Shown here one piece after another: positions 1 to 4,875 of a stretch of 7,721 bases of DNA. Under the pieces are notes generated by a model. It was not told the origin of the DNA. It saw only the letters and a program-made list of their open reading frames with translations, and ran no database searches. The position numbers were made by a program, and so were the translations under genes. The DNA comes from Oscillospiraceae bacterium (lineage in GTDB: Bacteria > Bacillota > Clostridia > Oscillospirales > Acutalibacteraceae): the NCBI GenBank assembly GCA_019417045.1, contig DXWE01000022.1, positions 2,575 to 10,295 on the forward strand. Reading direction: 5' to 3'. The number at the start of each line of letters is the position of its first letter. The first letter of the stretch is position 1.

Positions 1-470
1 TGACCGGGAATGCCGGCTCCGGCAGGGCGGCACCTTCCGGCCCGCCTGCCTCCGGTTTTTCCCTGCGCCATCCGGCCTTTTGCAGCCTCCTTAGGCTCGC
101 TTGCGGTCTGTCGACGGGCCTCCTCGGAATGCGCCCGCACGGCCGGACGGTGAGGGCTTTGTACAAAAAGACCCCTTTTTTCACGGCCTTTTCACCCATG
201 GCCGACCGGTGGCTTTGGCGTCCTGCTTTTGCCATGGCACGGCTTTTGACGTGGCGCGGTGGAGCCCGGCCTCTTCCCACCTGCGCCCGGCTGACAACGC
301 CTTGCGCTCACATGTTTGATGCGCGGGATCGGGGGAGAAGATCCGGCCCGACTGACAGCGCCGCCCGGCGCGTGTGCCGCCGTGTGTCCCGCGCACTCCC
401 GATACTTCTGATTATACGGAGAGGATGGGAGCAAACTTTGCCGAACCAAGAGGAATCCAAAATATTTTTT
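1..470. other. GC-rich non-coding region, no gene recognised
   Basis: I find no convincing gene on either strand in this stretch. Several open frames of about 70-160 codons exist on both strands. Their translations are rich in Arg, Pro, Ala and Ser, show no family motif, have no good ribosome binding site and overlap each other, as expected by chance in GC-rich DNA. The TGA at 1-3 could be the stop codon of a gene to the left, because a possible terminator follows at once. Small inverted repeats occur, such as GGATC at 326-330 with GATCC at 340-344, and CCATGGC at 196-202 with GCCATGG at 231-237. None is strong enough to call. Base composition turns AT-rich from about 455, at the promoter. 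Confidence 0.5.
13..60 (+). terminator. possible intrinsic terminator of an upstream gene
   Basis: An imperfect GC-rich hairpin can be drawn. CCGG (13-16) pairs with CCGG (52-55), GGCAGG (21-26) with CCTGCC (45-50), and CGG (28-30) with CCG (42-44). There is one bulged G (27) and an internal loop. Five T residues (56-60) follow directly. Its position just after a TGA at 1-3 fits the end of a + strand gene lying to the left. The internal loop and short T run make this uncertain. Confidence 0.3.
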
Positions 471-474
471 GCGG

Positions 475-499
475 ATATACCTTGACAGATGAGGTATAT
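475..499. promoter_or_regulatory. inverted repeat flanking the -35 box, likely PadR operator
   Basis: ATATACCT (475-482) and AGGTATAT (492-499) are perfect reverse complements separated by 9 bp. The left arm ends on the first base of the -35 box, the box itself sits between the arms, and the right arm lies in the promoter spacer. A dimer bound here would block RNA polymerase. PadR-family repressors are winged-helix dimers that often bind AT-rich inverted repeats in their own promoters, so autoregulation by the PadR protein encoded downstream is the simplest reading. That link is inference. Confidence 0.6.
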
Positions 500-510
500 A
501 AGAATATAAT
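482..510 (+). promoter_or_regulatory. consensus sigma-A promoter of the padR operon
   Basis: The -35 box TTGACA (482-487) and the -10 box TATAAT (505-510) both match the consensus exactly and are separated by the ideal 17 bp. An AT-rich tract at about 458-470 could act as an UP element. The predicted start of transcription is near 517. The nearest supported + strand gene is padR at 912, so this promoter most likely drives the padR operon through a leader of about 395 nt. So strong a promoter probably needs repression, which fits the overlapping inverted repeat. Confidence 0.85.
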
Positions 511-546
511 ATATTGCAACAGGAGAAAAATCTGAGAAGGCAGCCA

Positions 547-699
547 CACAGGAGGGCAGCAGCTCCACAGGAGGGCAGCAGCTCCACAGGAGGGCGGCGG
601 CCCCACAGGAGGGCAGCAGCCCCACAGGAAGGGCGACAGCCCCACAGGAGGGCGGCGGCCCCACAGGAGGGCGGCGGCCCCACAGGAGGGCGGCAATCC
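547..699 (+). repeat. tandem 19-bp repeat, eight units, with AGGAGG and mini-hairpin
   Basis: Eight contiguous units begin at 547, 566, 585, 604, 623, 643, 662 and 681. All are 19 bp except the fifth, which is 20 bp because of one extra A. The consensus is CACAGGAGGGCRGCRGCYC. Seven units contain AGGAGG exactly, matching the Shine-Dalgarno core; the fifth has AGGAAGG. In seven units the second half can fold as GGGC-N4-GCYC. The loop varies (AGCA, GGCG, GACA) and the stem survives through C/T changes that keep G-C or G-U pairs; the last unit is degraded. Decayed copies seem to continue in phase at 700 and 738. The period is not a multiple of three, which argues against a protein-coding repeat. 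Confidence 0.9.
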
Positions 700-870
700 G
701 GCAGGAAGACAGTGTCTGCAATAGAAAGCGATAGCCAGACAGGAAGAAGGAGGGCACAAACCCTCAGCGACAGAATGGGGCGAAACTCTCAAAAAGCGGG
801 GCGGCGGCAGGGACTCTCAGAAAAAGGATGGGAGCGGAAACTGACAGGGACGGCAGAGGAGCTTTGAATC

Positions 871-890
871 AGCGGGAGAGAGAACCCGCT
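871..890 (+). promoter_or_regulatory. hairpin just upstream of the padR ribosome binding site
   Basis: AGCGGG (871-876) and CCCGCT (885-890) form a perfect 6-bp stem with an 8-nt loop. The stem ends 7 nt before the AAGGAGG (898-904) of padR. It could stabilise or expose the ribosome binding site in the mRNA, or act as a second protein-binding inverted repeat in DNA. No function is shown by sequence alone. Confidence 0.4.
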
Positions 891-897
891 ACAGGAG

Positions 898-904
898 AAG
901 GAGG
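898..904 (+). promoter_or_regulatory. padR ribosome binding site
   Basis: AAGGAGG lies 7 nt before the ATG at 912, an ideal distance. This fixes the padR start at 912 and excludes an in-frame ATG at 828, which would add 28 low-complexity residues with no family similarity. Confidence 0.85.
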
Positions 905-911
905 CGAGGGG

Positions 912-1253
912 ATGTCCATCACATCGGATATCATCCGGGGACACACCGAAACAATCATCCTGGCACACCTGTTGCACGGGGACAGCTATGGATATGAGAT
1001 CAACAAATCGATCCACCAGCTGACCGGCGGACGGTACGAGCTGAAGGAGGCGACGCTGTACACGGCATTCCGCCGGCTGGAACAGGCCGGATTCATCCGC
1101 TCCTATTGGGGGGACGAGGCCACCGGCGCCCGTCGCCGCTATTACGCGATCACCCCGCTCGGGCGGGCGGCATACGCGCAGGCAAAGGCGGACTGGGAAG
1201 AGGCCAAGCAGATGATCGACAGTTTGATCGAACAGGGGGAGAAAATGCTATGA
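912..1253 (+). CDS. PadR-family winged-helix transcriptional repressor
   Basis: This 113-residue protein has the typical size and order of a small PadR regulator. It shows the family pattern of an N-terminal helix (residues 9-22, IILAHLLHG), the YGYEI segment (26-30), a recognition helix around 44-58 (KEATLYTAFRRLEQAG), a wing with ARRRYYAITPLGR (73-85), and a C-terminal dimerisation helix (86-111). The family represses transcription as a dimer and is released by small molecules or by signals coupled to its operon. The stop codon overlaps the start of the next gene (ATGA, 1250-1253), indicating translational coupling. In many Firmicutes such a PadR gene precedes a HAAS/DUF1700-type membrane protein, as here. 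The likely target is its own promoter at 475-510. The ligand cannot be seen from sequence. Confidence 0.95.
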   Translation: MSITSDIIRGHTETIILAHLLHGDSYGYEINKSIHQLTGGRYELKEATLYTAFRRLEQAGFIRSYWGDEATGARRRYYAITPLGRAAYAQAKADWEEAKQMIDSLIEQGEKML

Positions 1254-1894
1254 GTGACATGACTGCCCGGATCCGGGAATATGTGTCGCAGCTGTTTGCG
1301 GACGCGCCCAGGACACAGAAGGCGCGGGATTTGCAGGAGGAGGTGTGCGCGAACCTGCTCGATAAATATGCCGATCTGCTTTCTCAGGGGGTACCGGAGG
1401 AGAGGGCGTTCGACGAGGTGGTCGGCGGGATCGGGGAGATCGACGAGCTGATCCGCGGCCTGAAGGGAGAGGAGCTGGTGCCGGAGGACCCGCGGGCAAA
1501 GCGGCGCAGTGCGCTGCTCGTCTCGATCGCGGTGATGCTCTATATTCTCAGTGTGACGCCGGTCATTCTGGCCGATTCCGACCTCAGCGTTGTCGGCATG
1601 TTCGCGATGATTGCGGTGGCGACCATGCTGCTGATCTATAACCACATGACCCGCCCGAAATATCAAAGGGCGGACGACACGATGGTGGAGGAGTTCAAAG
1701 AGTGGAAGCAGGAGAAGGAGCACCGCGAGAGCTCCCTCTACCGGGCAATCGCGGGCGCGGTGTGGGCGCTGATCCTCATTGCCTATTTTTGCCTGAGTTT
1801 TTTCACCGGCGCTTGGGAGATCACGTGGGTGCTGTTTTTGATCGGGATCGCGGCGCAGCAGATCGTGCGCGCCGTTCTGTCGCTGAGGAAGTGA
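1250..1894 (+). CDS. HAAS/DUF1700-like (permease prefix domain 1) membrane protein
   Basis: The product has 214 residues. Residues 5-72 form a helical domain with the pattern seen in HAAS, DUF1700 and 'permease prefix domain 1' proteins (ARDLQEEVCANLLDKYADLL, then a Gly, AFDEVVGGIGEIDELI). Four hydrophobic segments follow at about 87-107, 112-131, 164-184 and 190-210, with a charged cytoplasmic-type linker at 136-162. No enzyme motif is visible. The start ATG at 1250 overlaps the padR stop and is served by AGGGGGAG (1234-1241). HAAS-type domains are commonly coded next to PadR genes and are thought to act as intracellular sensor or partner modules. A role in passing a membrane or envelope signal to the PadR repressor is inference. 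The assignment rests on the N-terminal pattern and the genomic pairing. Confidence 0.8.
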   Translation: MSDMTARIREYVSQLFADAPRTQKARDLQEEVCANLLDKYADLLSQGVPEERAFDEVVGGIGEIDELIRGLKGEELVPEDPRAKRRSALLVSIAVMLYILSVTPVILADSDLSVVGMFAMIAVATMLLIYNHMTRPKYQRADDTMVEEFKEWKQEKEHRESSLYRAIAGAVWALILIAYFCLSFFTGAWEITWVLFLIGIAAQQIVRAVLSLRK

Positions 1895-1904
1895 GGAATA
1901 TACG

Positions 1905-2813
1905 ATGTCAAACAGAGCAAAAATCGTTGCGATTGTCCTGTGGTCGCTGGTCGCTGTGGCGCTCATAGCCGTGCTGGTGCTCTATTTCACCACCGATCTG
2001 TTCTCGTCCCTCTCGTGGAAGCGGGAGCCCCACATCGTATATGAGACGACGCTGGAGGGGGACACGGTGAGAAGCGTCGAGGTGAAATGGCGCGCGGGAG
2101 AAGTGCGGATCGTGCCGTCGGAAGAGGGATCGGTGTCCGTCCGGCAGACCTCCGGGTATGATGTGAAGCCGCTGCTCCTCTCGCATGAGGATGGCCGCCT
2201 GGTCCTCGAGGAACAGCAGAGCTTCGGGTTTTACTTTTTCGGGTTCGGCACACAGCCGTCCACGCTGGAGCTGCGGCTCCCGCAGCAGGTTTACGACCGC
2301 CTGCTGGTACAGATTTCCAGCGGGGACGCGGCGGTCGAGGGGGTGCAGGCTCAGGAGATCGGGCTGCGTATGACCTCCGGGGACATGGAGGTCTCCGCCC
2401 TCACGGCGGGTACGCTGTCGATCGACATGACGAGCGGGGATCTGACCGCCTCCGGTTGCACGGCGGACACGCTGCAAGTGGAGTCGACCAGCGGGGACTT
2501 CGAGATCGCGGGTGGGCGGTTTGCCCACATCACGGCGAGCTCCACGAGCGGGACGGCGTACATCGAGTCGCTGACGGTGCCCGACCGCTTTGAGGGCAAA
2601 CTCACCTCCGGGAAGATGGTGCTGACCGTCCCGGAGAACGACGGATTCTCGCTGCTGTGGGAGAAGAGCTCGGGCGATGTGCGCACCGCCGGGTTCGGAC
2701 TGGAGGACTACACCGACAGCCGCAAGGGCAAGGTGAACTATGGCACCAACGTGGAGCGGGAGTACCGCGTGGAGATGACCAGTGGAACGTTTGAACTGAA
2801 AAAGGGTGCCTGA
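1905..2813 (+). CDS. membrane-anchored DUF4097 (LiaG-like) family protein
   Basis: This 302-residue protein begins with a short basic end and one hydrophobic segment (residues 7-28), best read as an uncleaved membrane anchor with the rest outside the cell. The remainder is beta-strand rich and carries a recurring [ST]SG[DTK] motif. The SG pairs fall at 139, 158, 177, 196, 215, 235, 256 and 293, so most repeats are 19 residues apart. This pattern is typical of DUF4097 proteins (called putative adhesins in Pfam), including LiaG of the B. subtilis envelope-stress lia operon. No catalytic residues are apparent. The gene starts 10 nt after the stop of the preceding membrane protein, with TGAGGA at 1892-1897 overlapping that stop codon, and is the last gene before a strong terminator. 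An envelope-associated role is likely, but its molecular function is unknown. Confidence 0.85.
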   Translation: MSNRAKIVAIVLWSLVAVALIAVLVLYFTTDLFSSLSWKREPHIVYETTLEGDTVRSVEVKWRAGEVRIVPSEEGSVSVRQTSGYDVKPLLLSHEDGRLVLEEQQSFGFYFFGFGTQPSTLELRLPQQVYDRLLVQISSGDAAVEGVQAQEIGLRMTSGDMEVSALTAGTLSIDMTSGDLTASGCTADTLQVESTSGDFEIAGGRFAHITASSTSGTAYIESLTVPDRFEGKLTSGKMVLTVPENDGFSLLWEKSSGDVRTAGFGLEDYTDSRKGKVNYGTNVEREYRVEMTSGTFELKKGA

Positions 2814-2820
2814 GGGCACC
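2805..2820 (+). promoter_or_regulatory. hairpin with the stop codon in its loop
   Basis: GGTGCC (2805-2810) pairs perfectly with GGCACC (2815-2820). The 4-nt loop TGAG contains the TGA stop codon (2811-2813) of the DUF4097 gene. It lies 11 nt before the main terminator stem and may protect the mRNA 3' end or affect termination. It has no T run of its own. Confidence 0.5.
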
Positions 2821-2831
2821 AAATGGTCCGG

Positions 2832-2864
2832 CCGCCGGAGAGGGAACTCTCCGGCGGTTTTTTT
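2832..2864 (+). terminator. strong intrinsic terminator of the padR operon
   Basis: A perfect 11-bp GC-rich stem (CCGCCGGAGAG at 2832-2842 with CTCTCCGGCGG at 2847-2857), a GGAA tetraloop and seven T residues (2858-2864) make a textbook Rho-independent terminator. It separates the padR operon from the miaB promoter, which begins 34 nt further on. Confidence 0.95.
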
Positions 2865-2897
2865 GTAAGGTTTTTGCACGGGAGCGGGGAAAGTTCC

Positions 2898-2926
2898 TTG
2901 TAATTCGACGGAAAATTTGCTATAAT
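2898..2926 (+). promoter_or_regulatory. sigma-A promoter of the miaB-mutSL operon, extended -10
   Basis: The -35 box TTGTAA (2898-2903) is followed, after exactly 17 bp, by a perfect TATAAT (2921-2926). TG at 2918-2919 gives the extended -10 form TGNTATAAT. Transcription should start near 2933, about 30 nt before the miaB ATG. This looks like a constitutive housekeeping promoter; no operator-like repeat was noticed. Confidence 0.88.
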
Positions 2927-2962
2927 GAAATAATTCATAACGGGAAGGAAATCACACGAGAT

Positions 2963-4378
2963 ATGGCGTCTATCAAAATCGTTTCACAGGAGGAGCTCGC
3001 CCGGCAGAGGCAGTGGATGGAACAGGTCCGCAGCTACTATACCGAGCGCCGGGGGGACGTCTCGCCGCTGGCCTATATCCGCACGTTCGGCTGCCAGCAG
3101 AACGTGTCGGATTCCGAGCACATTGCGGGCATGCTCGCCGAGATGGGGTTTGGGTTCACGGGCGATCCGGAGCAGGCGGACCTGATCCTCTTCAACACCT
3201 GCGCAGTGCGGGAGCACGCCGAGGACCGGGTGTTCGGCAATGTGGGCGCGCTGAAAACGCTCAAGCGGCGCAAGCCGTCGCTGCTCATCGCGCTGTGCGG
3301 CTGCATGGTGCAGCAGCCCCATGTGGCGCAAAAGCTCCGCGAGAGCTATCCGTTCGTGGGGCTGGTGTTCGGCACGCATGTACTCTACCGGTTCCCCGAG
3401 CTGCTCTTTGAGGCGCTCTTCACCCGGCAGCGGGTGATCGAGACCCCCTCTTTTGACGGGGTGCTCGCGGAGGAGATCCCCGTGCGCCGGGACGACCGGG
3501 TGAAAGCCTGGCTGCCGATCATGTACGGGTGCAACAATTTCTGCTCCTACTGCGTCGTGCCGTATGTCCGCGGCCGGGAGCGCAGCCGCGACCCCAAAGA
3601 GGTGCTGCACGAGGCGGAAGAGCTGGTGCGGCAGGGATATAAGGAGATCACCCTGCTCGGGCAGAACGTGAACTCCTACGGCAAGGGGGAGGCACACGGG
3701 GTGGATTTTCCCGAGCTGCTGCGGCGGCTGAACGGGATCGAAGGGGAGTTCCTCCTCCGGTTCATGACCTCCCACCCCAAGGACGCGACCCCCCGTCTGT
3801 TCGACACGATCGCCGCGTGTGAGAAGGTGTCGCGGCACTTCCACCTGCCCTTCCAGTCGGGGAGCAACCGGGTGCTGCGGGCGATGCACCGGGGGTATAC
3901 CCGGGAGCAGTACCTCTCGCTCATCCGGTATGCGCGGCAGGTGATCCCGGACATCTCGTTTACCAGCGACGTGATCGTGGGGTTCCCGGGCGAGACGCGG
4001 GAGGACTTCGAGCAGACCCTCTCGCTGATCGAGGAGGTGGGGTTCACCTCGCTGTTCACCTTTATCTTCTCCCCCCGGGTGGGCACCCCGGCGGCGTCCA
4101 TGCCCGATCCGATCCCGCCAAAGGAGAAGTCCCGCTGGTTCCGGGAGCTGACCGACCGGCAGGAGCAGATCGCCGCAAAGCGGCTGTCAAAGCTGGTGGG
4201 GAGTACCCACCGCGCGCTGCTCGAAAACGCGTGCGACGGGTTTTTGGAGGCGCGGCTGCCGGACAATGTGATCGTGCGGGTGGACGGCGACCCGGCGTTG
4301 TGCGGGCGGTACGCCACGGTGGAGATCACGCAGGCGAAAAGCTGGATCCTGCTCGGCCGGATCTGCGAAGTGCTGTAG
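2963..4378 (+). CDS. miaB: tRNA-2-methylthio-N6-dimethylallyladenosine synthase MiaB
   Basis: MiaB is a cytoplasmic radical-SAM enzyme that adds a methylthio group to i6A at position 37 of tRNAs reading UNN codons. The 471-residue product has the expected three domains. The N-terminal UPF0004 domain (about 37-150) carries auxiliary-cluster cysteines at C44 (FGCQQN), C80 (NTCAVRE) and C114 (CGCMVQ). The radical-SAM domain (about 184-400) has C190, C194 and C197 in the CxxxCxxC motif (CNNFCSYC), plus PRVGTPAASMPDPIP in the usual place. A TRAM RNA-binding domain (about 408-471) ends the protein. C112 is an extra nearby cysteine. The ATG at 2963 has an AAGGAAA element (2945-2951) about 11 nt upstream, a slightly long spacing. 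It is the first gene of the operon, as ymcB is beside ymcA and mutSL in B. subtilis. The relatives MtaB and RimO are less likely because of this gene context. Confidence 0.95.
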   Translation: MASIKIVSQEELARQRQWMEQVRSYYTERRGDVSPLAYIRTFGCQQNVSDSEHIAGMLAEMGFGFTGDPEQADLILFNTCAVREHAEDRVFGNVGALKTLKRRKPSLLIALCGCMVQQPHVAQKLRESYPFVGLVFGTHVLYRFPELLFEALFTRQRVIETPSFDGVLAEEIPVRRDDRVKAWLPIMYGCNNFCSYCVVPYVRGRERSRDPKEVLHEAEELVRQGYKEITLLGQNVNSYGKGEAHGVDFPELLRRLNGIEGEFLLRFMTSHPKDATPRLFDTIAACEKVSRHFHLPFQSGSNRVLRAMHRGYTREQYLSLIRYARQVIPDISFTSDVIVGFPGETREDFEQTLSLIEEVGFTSLFTFIFSPRVGTPAASMPDPIPPKEKSRWFRELTDRQEQIAAKRLSKLVGSTHRALLENACDGFLEARLPDNVIVRVDGDPALCGRYATVEITQAKSWILLGRICEVL

Positions 4379-4436
4379 CCGGTGGGTATACTGATAACAG
4401 GGCAATATATATTGACGATAAAGGAGAGGTCACAAC

Positions 4437-4847
4437 ATGGCAGACCAGATTTTGGAGATGGCACGGGAACTCGGCGAGGCGATCCAGCAGGACGAGCGGT
4501 TCATCCGCGTGCAGATGGCGCAGGCCGCGGCGGACGCGGACGACGCCTTGCAGGGATTTATCGGCGAGTTCAACTTAAAGCGGATCGCGCTCAACAACGA
4601 GTCGCAGAAGGAACAAAAGGACGAGCAGAAGATCGAGCAGCTCAACAGCGAGCTGCGCGCCGCGTATGCGAACATCATGAAAAATGCGTCCATGACCGCC
4701 TATAACGAGGCGAAGCCCGCGCTCGACCTGCTGATCAACCAGGTGGCGCGGATCATCACGCTGTCCGCCCAGGGGGAGGACCCGCAGTCGATCGACGAGC
4801 AGGAGGGCTGCTCCGGCAGCTGCAGCACCTGCGGCGGTTGCCACTGA
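4437..4847 (+). CDS. YlbF/YmcA-family regulator with four-cysteine tail
   Basis: The product has 136 residues. Residues 1-110 are predicted to be almost all helix, as in the YlbF/YmcA family, with a charged Glu/Lys/Gln coiled-coil-like stretch at 54-75. The end is distinctive: C125, C129, C132, C135 and a final His136, separated by Gly, Ser and Thr. In B. subtilis YlbF (RicF), YmcA (RicA) and YaaT (RicT) form an iron-sulfur-containing complex that affects RNase Y mRNA processing, sporulation, competence and biofilm formation. Gene order (after miaB, before mutS) points to YmcA, while a Cys-rich tail is, as I recall, a YlbF feature, so no symbol is assigned. AAGGAGAGGT (4421-4430) serves the ATG at 4437. 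The 58-nt gap after miaB is AT-rich but has no convincing promoter. Cluster binding by the tail is inference. Confidence 0.88.
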   Translation: MADQILEMARELGEAIQQDERFIRVQMAQAAADADDALQGFIGEFNLKRIALNNESQKEQKDEQKIEQLNSELRAAYANIMKNASMTAYNEAKPALDLLINQVARIITLSAQGEDPQSIDEQEGCSGSCSTCGGCH

Positions 4848-4858
4848 GAAATCCGGTT

Positions 4859-4865
4859 GAGAGGA
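4859..4865 (+). promoter_or_regulatory. mutS ribosome binding site, decides the start codon
   Basis: GAGAGGA ends 10 nt before the ATG at 4876 and only 1 nt before the in-frame GTG at 4867. The spacing therefore favours ATG 4876. The resulting N-terminus (MANTPVTPMMKQY) also resembles the usual start of Firmicute MutS proteins. Confidence 0.65.
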
Positions 4866-4875
4866 CGTGAAAGGG

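Larger units (their letters stand above)
517..911 (+). other. long 5' leader of the padR operon
   Basis: From the predicted transcription start near 517 to the padR start codon at 912, about 395 nt appear untranslated. The leader holds eight tandem 19-bp repeats (547-699), an 11-bp palindrome (AGACA-G-TGTCT, 707-717), a small hairpin (GAGGG 750-754 with CCCTC 761-765), and a further hairpin (871-890) next to the padR ribosome binding site. A frame open from 514 to 867 would encode an Arg/Gln/Gly/Ala-rich polypeptide. It has only a TTG start at 514, which lies upstream of the predicted RNA start, and it shows no domain, so I treat the leader as non-coding. No known riboswitch fold was recognised. 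Confidence 0.5.

Noticed and set aside
547..699. CRISPR array
   Set aside because: The units are contiguous 19-mers with no unique spacers, and no cas gene is visible.
192..792. Three overlapping minus-strand open frames rich in Pro, Cys, Gly and Leu across the repeats
   Set aside because: They are the same repeat read in three frames. They have no ribosome binding site or family similarity and run against the strong promoter at 482-510.
514..867. Open frame of 117 codons across the 19-bp repeat on the + strand
   Set aside because: Its only start is a TTG at 514, upstream of the predicted transcription start. The composition is low-complexity Arg/Gln/Gly/Ala/Pro, no domain is visible, and the 19- and 20-bp units do not respect a reading frame.
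828..911. Longer padR beginning at the ATG at 828
   Set aside because: The extra 28 residues are low-complexity and outside the family, while ATG 912 has an ideal AAGGAGG 7 nt upstream.
4387..4392. TATACT in the miaB-ylbF gap as an internal promoter -10 box
   Set aside because: No acceptable -35 sequence lies 16-18 bp upstream (the 17-bp position reads TGCGAA), and the nearby TTGACG at 4412-4417 has no -10 box in front of the gene.
4867..4875. GTG start for mutS
   Set aside because: The ribosome binding site GAGAGGA would be only 1 nt from it. ATG 4876 has workable spacing and gives the family-like N-terminus.
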